Shown in pieces: positions 1 through 10,214 of a stretch of 64,000 nt of DNA; the first letter of the stretch is position 1, and the number at the start of each line of letters is the position of its first letter. Where the stretch lies: NCBI GenBank assembly GCA_964023205.1, contig OZ026844.1:24030934-24094933 (forward strand), given 5' to 3'. The DNA comes from Lutraria lutraria (lineage: Eukaryota > Mollusca > Bivalvia > Venerida > Mactridae). Position numbers and translations under genes: made by a program. The notes under the pieces are model-generated. The model made no database searches, was not told the DNA's origin, and saw only the letters and a program-made list of their open reading frames with translations.

Positions 1-789
1 AGTTTTGTTTTTGGTTATCTCCTCATTATAAACAGGATAGGTCGGCTATGTCGTTTTTGCTCTAGAAATTGTGTGGGAAGGTAAAAAACATTAATAGTGT
101 AAAAGTTAATTGTCCATTCCATGTACTTAATAAAAAAGGTCGCGAGGGAAAATAAAAGAAGGTCGGGTAACCAGAAAGAAACATTTTTACACAAAAGACT
201 TGATAATATGTCTGATAGGCAATTACCGTATAAAAATGTATATAATATACATATAGAATAGAAGATCGTGTTTCACATGACAATAAACTCTCTATAGACA
301 AGCATACAACAGTTTAAATAGAAATTAATCAGCATGAAAGATTTGCCAGGAAACTCCAGAAATATTAAGTTAAAGCTTTCCTTTTAAACCGTCAAATCTT
401 AAGATATATAAAGCTATATCTGACAGTCCTATCATTGACAGAATTATTGTTTGTATGTGATAAGAATCTAAATTTAAATAATGAATATTGGAAGCGACCT
501 GTAAATTTTGAAGAGCAACTATAAATAGAAATGAAAGGAAGGCAACCAGGAAATTACAAATCAACAAAATGAAACTTGTTCAATGTTTAATCATCAGTTT
601 CCCTCTTTTTTTTCAAGGTAAAACACATTGTTGTTAATAATTGTTTTTTTAAATCGTGCGTTAGACAGTGAAATTATTGTTAGGAAACACTTTTATCTGT
701 TGACATGTAACAATAATCTTTGATGAATTACAGAGGCAGTTTTTGTTGACACTATAAGGTTATTAAAACAATGTGGTTATAATGTGTGT
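1..789. other. AT-rich sequence, no gene recognised
   Basis: Short open frames here have no recognisable motif, no codon bias and no plausible splice context. I see nothing beyond AT-rich unique-looking DNA. Confidence 0.6.
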
Positions 790-849
790 TAAGTTGGCAG
801 AGCAATCGACAATAGACATTCAATGTCTACCTAGACAATCGACATTAGA
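790..849 (-). repeat. Fragment of a dispersed repeat with a GTCTAGCTAGAC-type core
   Basis: About 60 bp reading AGTTGGCAGAGCAATCGACA and onward is the reverse complement, with small changes, of 5243-5300. Both contain a short self-complementary core built on CTAG flanked by GTCGATTGTC or its complement. The two copies lie 4.4 kb apart in opposite orientation. The function is unknown; it may be the edge of a small inverted-repeat element. Confidence 0.6.
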
Positions 850-936
850 GAATCGATCATGCTTTGAAATCATAGTAAGAAAATAAAAACGAAAGAAAGA
901 TACTGATTCTCCGAAACCTTTCACAGTGAAAACGTT

Positions 937-1023
937 AATTAAAAAAAAGTATCATATCAGTCCGTATCATATTCTTCAGTTATATGATATGATACGGACT
1001 GATATGATACTTTTTTTTTAATT
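937..1023. repeat. Near-perfect inverted repeat (hairpin) at the LINE 3' end
   Basis: Arms at 937-972 and 987-1023 are complementary over about 36 bp apart from an A8/T9 length difference, with a 14-bp loop. The core of the left arm is GTATCATATCAGTCCGTATC. The right arm abuts the 3' end of the minus-strand LINE relic, and its T9 run would be the A tail of that LINE. The left arm repeats the same tail in the opposite orientation, as if two LINE 3' ends, or one folded-back cDNA, met here. Confidence 0.8.
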
Positions 1024-2250
1024 ACACATAGGTATGAAAATGAATAATTAGGTTATGGAAATTGCATGTTAAGAATAAACTTACGTAAGTTGTACTTAAA
1101 AGAATATAATGAATTGATTTGTCTTAGATTAAATGACAGTGTATTCCAAACGAGGCTAGCATGATATGAAAAAGTATTTTTAATGTATTTAGTTCTGTTT
1201 CCTGGCAATACTAGATCATTACGTGCCGTAGATCTAAGGTCATAGTGTTCATTGCTTGAAAAGGTTAAAAGATTTGACATTGTAGTCTGGAAACAATTTA
1301 TTTTTACTTTTAAACACCATCATTGCAGCGTGATATGTGACTCTATTTTCAAATGTCACCCATTGCAATTCTTTGAATAATTCTAAGGAGTTGGTGTTAT
1401 ATGGCCTTTGTAAGATGATGCGTGCGGCCCGCTTTTGAAGTTTTGAAATCTTATTTATACTACCTATAGAATGAACACCCTTTCCCCACACAGAACAACA
1501 GTAATCAAAACATGGAACTAAATAAACGTTATAGAACTTTTTCTTCATGTCATCATTCAAAAATGAGCTAATTTGTTTCATCAGAGCTATTTTCATTCTA
1601 ATTTGCTTGCAAACAAATGTGATTTGCATATCCCATGTTAAAGCATTATCAATATAGACTCCTAAGATTTTCTGAATGCGCACGTTCTCAATAGTTATAT
1701 TATTTATAAAGAGATTTAAGGGTCGTGCATTTTTTATTCGATTTTTTGCAGAAATTAACATGCATTTTGATTTATCTTGATGAAGCGACATGTTATTCAA
1801 AGTACACCAATTTAAGATTGCAGTGATGTTCTCCTGAAGATTCAATTCAATAATATTTATATCTTTATTTGAATTGTGAATAGTTGAGTCATCAGCAAAT
1901 AGATCAATATTGATACTATCTGAGACGATACTAATATCATTAATATACAACAAAAACAATAAAGGGCCCAAGATTGAACCTTGAGGAACTCCAGATTTTA
2001 TAAACATTGATTCTGAATGGTTTGTATTTGATTTAACTTGTTGTTTTCTTTTGCTTAGGTATGATTTAAAGAATTCTAGGGAACGATTTGAAAAATGATA
2101 CAGCTTCAATTTGTGAATCAAAATTTCATGGTCAACCATATCGAATGCTTTCTGTAAGTCAAGACAAACAGCTCCTATATAATTATAGGCTCCCTTAATC
2201 AAATCATTGAATAGCTGACGTAAGGTACCAGCGAAACTATGAATTTAGAG
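1024..2250 (-). pseudogene. 5'-truncated non-LTR retrotransposon (LINE), reverse transcriptase C-terminal half
   Basis: The minus strand encodes the second half of a LINE reverse transcriptase. Going down from about 2245, the first open segment (stop near 1249) contains RT motif A (LDLQKAFDMVDHE), motif B (GVPQGSILGPLLFLLYIND) and the catalytic FADD box. It then runs through the thumb into a typical LINE C-terminus. A frame change near 1250-1280 moves the last part into a second open segment (1053-1280) carrying the LRSTARNDLVLP and VWNTLSFNLR blocks seen at the ends of jockey/CR1-type ORF2 proteins. An in-frame stop sits just upstream, near 2246, and the endonuclease domain and RT motifs before A are missing. 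This is therefore a dead, 5'-truncated copy. The 3' end has an A9 run at the hairpin. The clade (jockey/CR1-like) is inference; the RT identity is firm. Confidence 0.92.
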
Positions 2251-2690
2251 CTGTGCTTTAATCAATAACGCCACTAAGTTGTTTAAATTTCCATGTACAT
2301 AAAACCGTTCTAAATTATGATCATAAAAATAAAAAAATAAAATGTACTCGTACCTACATGTATTATGATTTGCATGTGTTCGTCGCCGTTAATTGACGTT
2401 AAGTTGGTTTGAAAGTAAGGGGATATAAAGTTGATTTTTAATTCGGATAATTCATTTAAGTGCGGTCACGGGGTGTTTGTATGTTTAAAATGACTACAGT
2501 CGGTGTGAAACAAGCATGTTTCTACAATGAGCTATAGCGTTGCCTCCGACTGACAAAGGTATACATGCATAAAAATGTCCTACAAAGAATTACTGTTGTG
2601 AAAACACGTTTTAATTGCTTTGGTAGATCAAAAGAATATTTTGGCCGTCCTAATAAAGTTTTTGAAACAAACAAGCACTGCATGTGTCTT
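2251..2690. other. No recognisable feature
   Basis: AT-rich sequence between the LINE truncation point and the minisatellite. No gene, hairpin or repeat was seen. Confidence 0.6.
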
Positions 2691-3660
2691 GCTCACAACG
2701 AGAATTGGGTGTTCACAACGAGATTATGGTGCTCACAACGAGATTATGGTGCTCACAACGAGATTATGGTGCTCACAACGAGATTATGGTGCTCACAACG
2801 AGAATATGGTGCTCACAACGAGAATATGGTGCTCACAACGAGATTATGGTGCTCACAACGAGATTATGGTGCTCACAACGAGATTATGGTGCTCACAACG
2901 AGAATATGGTGCTCACAACGAGATTATGGTGCTCACAACGAGATTATGGTGCTCGCAACGAGATTATGGTGCTCACAACGAGATTATGGTGCTCACAACG
3001 AGAATATGGTGCTCACAACGAGATTATGGTGCTCACAACGAGAATATGGTGCTCACAACGAGAATATGGTGCTCACAACGAGATTATGGTGCTCACAACG
3101 AGATTATGGTGCTCACAACGAGAATATGGTGCTCACAACGAGAATATGGTGCTCACAACGAGATTATGGTGCTCACAACGAGAATATGGTGCTCACAACG
3201 AGATTATGGTGCTCACAACGAGATTATGGTGCTCACAACGAGAATATGGTGCTCACAACGAGATTATGGTGCTCACAACGAGATTATGGTGCTCACAACG
3301 AGATTATGTTGCTCACAACGAGAATATGGTGCTCACAACGAGAATATGGTGCTCACAACGAGATTATGGTGCTCACAACGAGATTATGGTGCTCACAACG
3401 AGATTATGTTGCTCACAACGAGAATATGGTGCTCACAACGAGAATATGGTGCTCACAACGAGATTATGGTGCTCACAACGAGAATATGGTGCTCACAACG
3501 AGAATATGGTGCTCACAACGAGAATATGGTGCTCACAACGAGAATATGGTGCTCACAACGAGAATATGGTGCTCACAACGAGATTATGGTGCTCACAACG
3601 AGAATATGGTGCTCACAACGAGAATATGGTGCTCACAACGAGATTATGGTGCTCACAAGG
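2691..3660. repeat. 20-bp minisatellite, 48 tandem units
   Basis: The unit GCTCACAACGAGATTATGGT repeats head-to-tail in perfect 20-bp register from 2691 to 3650, with a partial unit to about 3660. The first unit is divergent. Nearly all other variation is one A/T choice (AGATTATGGT or AGAATATGGT), plus rare single changes such as GCTCGCAACG near 2951 and TTATGTT near 3307 and 3407. Because the unit has no stop codon on the plus strand and 20 is not a multiple of 3, all three plus frames stay open for about 365-375 codons and encode the same rotating 20-residue peptide. These frames are a by-product of the repeat, not evidence of a gene. Confidence 0.97.
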
Positions 3661-4009
3661 AGGATCAAAGCAAGAAAGGATTTATCTTGTAACTATGACA
3701 AATATCAAGAAAACAAATAGGCATGCGACTTGTGCGCACCTGTTTGAGAATCCAATGCACTATGTCGACAAGGATTGACGTTAGGGATGTTTTACTTGGT
3801 GAGGAGGGAAGTTCATTCCAGTTTCCAAGCTACCCCGAGTGACTGTGTCGTTCGTTTTTTTCATCAAATTGTCCACCAACAAGCAATATCTTTACATGCG
3901 TAATATGCATTATATGCGTATTCGGAAATCCCATAGGTAACGAACTGCATTTCGATATTTTTACTCAAAGCTTAACTTGTTACCTTGTTGACGTTGTCAT
4001 ACAATGTCC
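3661..4009. other. No recognisable feature
   Basis: Flank between two tandem arrays. No coding or structural signal was seen. Confidence 0.6.
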
Positions 4010-4224
4010 GTGAAGTTGGCAGCCCAGCAGCCTAGCAGCCCAGCAGCGTGAAGTTGGCAGCCCAGCAGCCTAGCAGCCCAGCAGCCCAGCAGCGTGAAGT
4101 TGGGCAGCCCAGCAGCCTAGCAGCCCAGCAGCGTGAAGTTGGCAGCCCAGCAGCGTGAAGTTGGCAGCCCAGCAGCCTAGAAGCCCATCAGCGTGAAGTT
4201 AGCAGCCCATCAGCCTAGCAGCCT
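4010..4224. repeat. GC-rich minisatellite built on GTGAAGTTGGCAGCCCAGCAGC
   Basis: Irregular tandem units start with GTGAAGTTGGCAGCCCAGCA and continue with one to three AGCAGCCC / TAGCAGCCC blocks before the next GTGAAGTTGG. Unit length varies because the inner 8-10 bp block is itself repeated. The base composition (GC-rich, AGC-phased) contrasts sharply with the AT-rich flanks. The same opening word returns at 4518 and 4701, and a related word set recurs near 40.9-41.1 kb. Confidence 0.9.
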
Positions 4225-4760
4225 AATATATTTCTACAGTTAAACTGCACAACAAATCATGCAAAGCAAAAACTTAAAAACGCATGAAGTAATAACATTA
4301 TGTTGCTGCCATGTTTATTAGAAGAAAAAAATACGATTTTTATCGATTTTGTGAATCTGGCAGTGTAGCGGCCGCATAGCGGACTATTATAGTCAAACAT
4401 ATAAAATGCACAAGAAATCCGGCTAAACACTTACGAATCGATGATATAATTCGATTTTATTCTTTTAACGTTCATTAGATGAGAACTTACACATTTTTTC
4501 ATTTTTTGTTTCTTTTTGTGAAGTTGGCAGCCCAGCAGCGTAACAGCGTAATATATATTTCTACAGATAAACTTCATAACACATCGAGCTAAATACTTAA
4601 GAATGCATAAAATAATGTCAGTCTGTTGTTTAAACATTAATTAACTGAAAATATATGATTTTCATTTTTTTTCAATGTGGAATTAGCCGCTGCTAGCAGC
4701 GTGAAGTTGGCAGCCCAGCAGCGTAACAACGTAACAGCATAATATATATTTCTCACAGTA
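4225..4760. repeat. Diverged tandem copies of a larger unit headed by the GC-rich array
   Basis: Following the array, similar stretches recur: TAATATATTTCTACAG plus TAAACTGCACAACA at about 4224, a related block (ACATATAAAATGCACAAGAA) at about 4396, and TAATATATATTTCTACAG plus ATAAACTTCATAAC at about 4548. A third TAATATATATTTCTCACAG is at about 4740. Each follows a GTGAAGTTGGCAGCCCAGCAG head or its remnant. This suggests an ancestral unit of roughly 200-300 bp that duplicated and decayed. Open frames in it look accidental. Confidence 0.6.
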
Positions 4761-5117
4761 ACTTCCGAAGTTTCTCCGTTCTTTAATGGAAACTTATGGG
4801 CATGCACACTGCAAAGATGAGGTAGATTTTAATTTCGCTGAATGTTGACATATTTCTCAGATCATTTACGGAACTCTGCGAACATGCTCAGCACTGATAT
4901 TGACTAAAACAAAGATGTCTAAAACCCAACATTTCCACGACTAAATATATGTGTCGCGGATATATATTTTTGTGATTTTGAAGGAATTCTTGTCTGGAAT
5001 TTCTTTCGACGACTTTCTTTTCTTTACAGGCTCATTTGCTTTGATTCTAGATGCACCAAGTTGTAGGGTATACCCCTTTAACTCGTACGTTCTGTGTAAA
5101 CGGGCGTGACTACTATT
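4761..5117. other. No recognisable feature
   Basis: No gene or repeat was identified. Confidence 0.5.
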
Positions 5118-5300
5118 GCATTACTATGATGGCCATACAGTCTGTTTATCGAATGTACTGATGAATGTCGATTGTCTAGCTAGACATTCCAAATTTGCAT
5201 TACAACGCCGGCCATACAGTCCTAACTTCGAATGTACTGATGCATGTCGATTGTCTAGCTAGACATTGAATGTCGATTGTCGATTGCTCTGCCAACTTCA
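5118..5300 (+). repeat. Tandem duplication (about 79 bp, two copies) with CTAG palindromic core
   Basis: Copy 1 starts at 5118 (GCATTACTATGATGGCCATA) and copy 2 at 5197 (GCATTACAACGCCGGCCATA). Both run through GAATGTACTGATG and GTCGATTGTCTAGCTAGACA. The second continues into ATTGCTCTGCCAACTTCATA, which is the inverse of the 790-849 fragment. Confidence 0.8.
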
Positions 5301-5319
5301 TACACATGCGGTTATATAT

Positions 5320-5597
5320 TTTTAACAAAAACAACTATAACAAAACATTATAGTTAGACGAATTACAAGAAGCATTTGTTTAAGTTTTTTGTATGAAGTT
5401 GATTTTGTCATAAAGGATATTGACCGTCTACTTTATTCATTCCTTCATTATGGAGAGTATAACATATTTACAAGTTATAGATAATACACATATTTTGACA
5501 ATCATGAGTATTTGACAAATGAATACATTACAATACAGTAAGTACACGCAAACAGCTCTAATAAACAAATACTCGAAAGTATAATTCGTCTAGAAAA
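5320..5597 (+). repeat. Dispersed repeat family A, internally deleted copy
   Basis: This copy shares an ordered run of words with 42185-42530 and 22225-22700 (same strand) and 51334-51865 (opposite strand). Shared words include GACGAATTACAA, TTTTTTGTATGAAGTTG, CATAAAGGATATTGAC, GAGAGTATAACATATTTACA and GACAATCATGAGTATTTGAC. Its right end (GCAAACAGCTCTAATAAAC then ATAATTCGTCTAGAAAA) matches the far end of the 51-kb copy, so the middle is deleted here. The best-preserved copy (51 kb) keeps a 75-codon open frame; see that entry. Confidence 0.85.
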
Positions 5598-6428
5598 AAA
5601 TATGTAGCATTTCTTGTTAGATATAGCTTTATACACTTTAATCTTACGGAAGCAACGCAAAAAGGAACAAGATTAAATAAATTCTTAAAATTACAATAAA
5701 GGCTGTGTTAGTTATAATCAATAGCAGAATATTTCTTGTAATGTTACTTTGTAGCAAACTCTACCCACTGCACCAAGGACAGTTAAAGGGGAAAAAGAAT
5801 CCGAGAAAAAACGGAGCCTAATTTGAAACATGAATTTGATCAAGAAGTCTCATTGATATAAATCATTATAAATATGCTGAATTAATAACACATGACATAT
5901 TAGGAGAGTCTTTTGTCACATATTGAATACTGAAAATATGTCAGCTGTTGTTGTATAATCTGTTAGGTTACTCTAAAAAAAACCGGAACTAAAGATTGCA
6001 CGGCAATAACAGCATTGTTTAAAGATGGCAGTATAATCAGAACTATTCTGATCCGCTATATACGTAAATCACACAATAAAGAGGCAGTGAAACCTTTCCC
6101 ATCTTACAGTATTCAAATTCCAATTAAAATGCCCAATAAATCATCCCGCTAATGATCGACTTCAGAAGTGAATTTTTATTTCACGAACAGAATAAGAATC
6201 AAAGAAACAATTAAAACACATGTGTTATTTATTGAAAGAAAAACAGAAAGTAATGAATAATTCTTTTAAGGTATTCTAGTACATAATTATAATAATTATA
6301 TTATTATATTTGTTATTATAATATTACGTTGCGATGCGTCTTTTTAAAGTGTAGCAGAACTGATCGAGTTTAATATTCGTTTACATAAGATCCACGTTCA
6401 TCAAACCGTTGAAAAGACACGTACAAGA
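5598..6428. other. No recognisable feature
   Basis: AT-rich sequence up to the MITE boundary. No gene seen. Confidence 0.6.
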
Positions 6429-6447
6429 TACAGTAGAACCTTTCTAA

Positions 6448-7698
6448 TATTATGCATTAAAATTTTTGATTTTTTGTTTTATTAATTAAAGTGTGTGTGA
6501 TGTTGTTTACAATAATTTTTAGAAGAAATTGGGTTGAAGAAAATGTATGTAGTAAGATCTAATTAAACAACTTGTATCCTAGCAACTTTTGGTCAATTGT
6601 AACATAAGAATTAATACAGATAGGAAGATCTAAATTTACCTATCTCATTTAATCGCTTTAACTTTATTAGTTATCTATTTTTCAGACCTTTCGATAGTAA
6701 AATTATAAAAGAACTTTTAATATTATCAGTCACCTTAAGCGGATTTGACAAGAACTTAAAGGGTTTCAGTTAATACTTTAAGTTAGAAATAAACATTGTT
6801 TCATCGGCTGATTTCTAATTTTATAACAAGAAATTATATTTGATTGGTTAAAATTAACTGTCACGTGAATTATAAAGAAATTGATTGGTCAGTTATTGTT
6901 GTAGAAGTTGTTTTCGTAAAGTCCTTTCCTCTAAAGGGTCATAGATTGTATGACTCTGGTAAGAAATATATTAAATATACTTAAGAAAATAAATTGAGGA
7001 AAAGGACATCTTTTTGTTTTAGGTAAGTTAGACATTTTCGTATTTTTTGTTAGAACTCAATTTCTTATGATTGTATATGTATGTTGCTAGAATTCAAATT
7101 GTTTGTGTATGTTGTTAAAATTCAAATTGTTTTTCTACTGTTGTATTATTTGGATAAGTTTTAATCTAAGTAAATTTATTGTAAGTATGTACTTGCAGCA
7201 ATCTTTTCGTTCAACTAGTCGTTTCGTTTAATTGTGATTAGTTGGGTTAATTTAAAGTAAAATAAACATGGAGGTTTCTGTCCGTAGAATTTATTTCCGG
7301 AATCTTTTTATTGTTATTATTCGGTGAGCATTTCAATTTTAATCATTTTTACATGCTAGAATATAAGATAATGGTAAATGTGATTGAATACAGAATGTAC
7401 ATTGTAAAATCATCATCATTTGTAGAACTAAATCCAAGTTGAAATGACTTATTGAAACATATTTATTGTTGAAAAAATTAGATACTTTAATTTAACTTGT
7501 TTGTATGATTATTATATGTAATCAAACTTATATTGGAATTTCACTTTAGATCTGTTTACGTTAATCATTTATATATATAGATTGTATGACTCTGGTAAGA
7601 AATATATTAAATATACTTAAGAAAATAAATTGAGGAAAAGGACATCTTTTTGTTTTAGAAATTCCCCAGTAGAAACAACGACAAATCAAAGCAGAACA
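6448..7698 (+). repeat. 5' long terminal repeat
   Basis: Begins TATTATGCATTAAAATTTTT and ends AAATCAAAGCAGAACA. The termini are T...A rather than the usual TG...CA. Possible polyadenylation words AATAAA lie at 6788, 6989 and 7261. It contains an exact 82-bp duplication described separately. The start could be 6448 or 6449 depending on whether the target duplication is 4 or 5 bp. Confidence 0.92.
6941..7658 (+). repeat. Exact 82-bp direct duplication inside the LTR bounding an intron-like segment
   Basis: An identical 82-bp block occupies 6941-7022 and 7577-7658 (10708-10789 and 11344-11425 in the other LTR). It starts ATAGATTGTATGACTCTGG and ends GGACATCTTTTTGTTTTAG. The first copy is followed directly by GTAAGT, a consensus 5' splice site. 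The second ends in a pyrimidine tract plus TTTTAG, a consensus 3' splice site. The 636-bp stretch 7023-7658 therefore looks like a GT-AG intron in the transcribed leader, close to the LTR end. Whether it is spliced is inference. Confidence 0.85.
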
Positions 7699-7700
7699 CT

Positions 7701-7718
7701 TGGTGGAGAATCCGGGTA
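7701..7718 (+). other. Primer-binding site of the LTR element
   Basis: TGGTGGAGAATCCGGGTA begins two bases after the LTR. Its complement ends in CCA preceded by ATTCTCCA. From memory this resembles the acceptor 3' strand of animal tRNA-Ala genes beginning GGGGAAT; this has not been checked against a tRNA set. Confidence 0.75.
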
Positions 7719-10200
7719 GAGGATGATTCGCAACCTCTTAATTTAGCAAGCGAGTGAAACATAGTCGAGGAGGGATCGAGCGTGACTGATTGTCAACCGA
7801 CAACCAGTTGAAAATCTGAAACCGGACGAAAATGCAGCTAACCGTGGGAACAGGATTGGAATTGGAAAGATGGAAGACATGTACTACTACAAATCCACTT
7901 TAACATCGACCTGAGGAGACGATCCGTAGCAAACAGTATGGAGCAAGAAGACGAATTAATAGACTAATTATGTAAAATATGACACAACACTAATAGGTAG
8001 GTGCGGACTTAATTGTTGTAGAGCAAATCTTATACTGTTTTATTTTGGGCTATAGAAATTATTTGGATCATTTAAGGGCATATTGTAAAATTATAGAAGT
8101 TATGTGGAAAAATTGTTAGTTCAGATTCAGTCATTAAAGAATATAGTACACGTAATAGACATTAAAAATGGCATGAATAGCAGCAGTATAATGTTAAACT
8201 TAAAGACAGGTAGATTTGTAGTTTTATTATTTCGCTCTATGTGAAATAATATTTGGGTGTAGCGTTTCCAGTGGAAACACCTCAGTAATAAACGTATATT
8301 ATTGGTAGTTATGTGAGTTGTAGTACTAGTAGAAGATTCGTTGAAGAATTTATGTTTAGAACAATGTATTAAACGTAGTTGATAGCGTAATTGACATTAG
8401 TTCTATCAGGTAGAGAATATATTTGGGATCATTTGGTGTAATTTGTTCATGTTGAACAATTTATGATAGAAAATGTAAAATACACAGTTATGTCTTTGTT
8501 AAGAGCTCATAGGTACTTAATAATTATGAATCCGTCCTTAATATGTATCATAGAATACATGGGACTTATCATGTGATTCAATTTAAAGTGGTCTATAGAA
8601 TTAATCATGATTTTATGAAAAATACGGAGATACAGCGCTCATTTTTGTAATTTCTGGCAGCTGAGTAATGTTGTGTAAGTGAAAGTTGTTCTGCATCATT
8701 TGAAATAGGCAACCTGTGTGAAAGGAGTGACTGTGTGTGGATTCTGTGAGAAAGCGAGTGTGAAAGGTCTTTCTTCTGTCTTTATTTTGGTACTATTTCA
8801 TGTGATCAATGATGTCCGGTAATGACTATCATTTTTATAGCATGTTTAGTTGTTTGAGATCATAAATATGATGTTGTTTAATCTTTGTTGTTCTTAGTTC
8901 CACATTGGTATCTTGTTGTTTGTCGATAGAGCTGCATAGACTTAGCTTAGGTGTAGATTTTACTAGTATATTGTAAGTTATTAAGGTCGTAGAGACGGTA
9001 ACTCATAAAAAATACTAGCAATACAGGAGTTGCACATATTAGTGTATAGTACAATGATACATATAGATGATAGTGTATAACTGAGAGTTATAAAACAATG
9101 TAGAAACGGAAAATTGAGGCGTAGCGCAACACAGATAAGGTGTTTTCAAACCTGAAGTATATTTGAATACATATAGGTCTAGATGTCATAGCGTATCAAA
9201 TAAATACTAGGTTGAAGTGTATATCTAGATTATGTTTGGGACAGGTTCTTGTAAGAATGTAGTATAAGTAGTATAGTATTACACGGAAAAATATTGCCAG
9301 AGAAAAAAAAATATCAGGATGGTCTTAGAGTTTTCACATTTGTGTGATCATTTTATCATGCGAAATAGTGAAATACAAACTTAAATTAATTGAAAAATTA
9401 TAGTGGAAATCTGTACGAATAAAATATAAGTTAACATCATAAATAAATATTGCTCTACAATGATTTGTCGATGTACCTACACCACCTACACTACTAACAC
9501 CTACTAACACATACAAATACTGCATATATTATGTATATATATATATATGAGTGCTCATTGTTAATTTACTGGAACTGTATTATTAAAATGGGTATTGTGG
9601 TAAATACACATGCAGTATACATGAGAATTCCATGTTTGATTGACATTTAATGTAGCTTAAAACCATAGATTACATAATATAGAAACTAGTTTAAAAGTTA
9701 ATTGTTCTGTTTCGGGAAAAATAAGAGTTAAAACGTCTACAATTTTATACATATGCATAATTCTTTATTCGGCATTAAAGGTTGTTCATGCTTTACGGTA
9801 GTTACATACGTAAAGCACCACCTGATTGAAAAAAACATGTCAAGTGTTGACAGAAAATAGACATATGATCTATTAATTGAACATTGTAATATTAATTTTG
9901 GTGACATTATCAAGTGAATTGTGTCTAAACAGTATATATGAAATGTGAATTGTTGTAATATGTTTACCGTAAGTTTTTGTGTATGGAATTGACATTATAT
10001 ATTTTATGTGATTTGTTGTAAATATGTTCTTTTTGTTTTATTATTTTAGTAGATACATGAATGATATTATATATATATATATAAAAAAAGGATTCTATAG
10101 AATACTTATATGCAATTTAAGCATGACAATGGTATTGTACTTAGAAAAAAAAATATATATGTGTCATCTCCTTTCTTCTTTATAGGAATAAAGAAAATTT
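7719..10200 (+). other. Noncoding interior of the LTR element
   Basis: The first 250 bp (to about 7970) is less AT-rich and would form the RNA leader, where packaging signals of such elements usually lie. The rest is AT-rich with TA microsatellites near 9533-9548 and 10068-10083. No gag or pol motif (zinc knuckle, DTGA, YxDD, HHCC) was found in any frame. Confidence 0.8.
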
Positions 10201-10214
10201 AGGGGAGGAGGTGG
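10201..10214 (+). other. Polypurine tract of the LTR element
   Basis: AGGGGAGGAGGTGG directly precedes the 3' LTR, matching the expected plus-strand priming tract. One T interrupts the purines. Confidence 0.8.

Noticed and set aside
2565..3778. Three overlapping plus-strand frames of 364-375 codons
   Set aside because: They exist only because the 20-bp repeat unit lacks stops in every plus frame. There is no unique coding sequence and no start or splice context.
6448..7698. LTRs as a simple segmental duplication
   Set aside because: A primer-binding site, a polypurine tract and matching target-site bases at both outer edges show an LTR retrotransposon.
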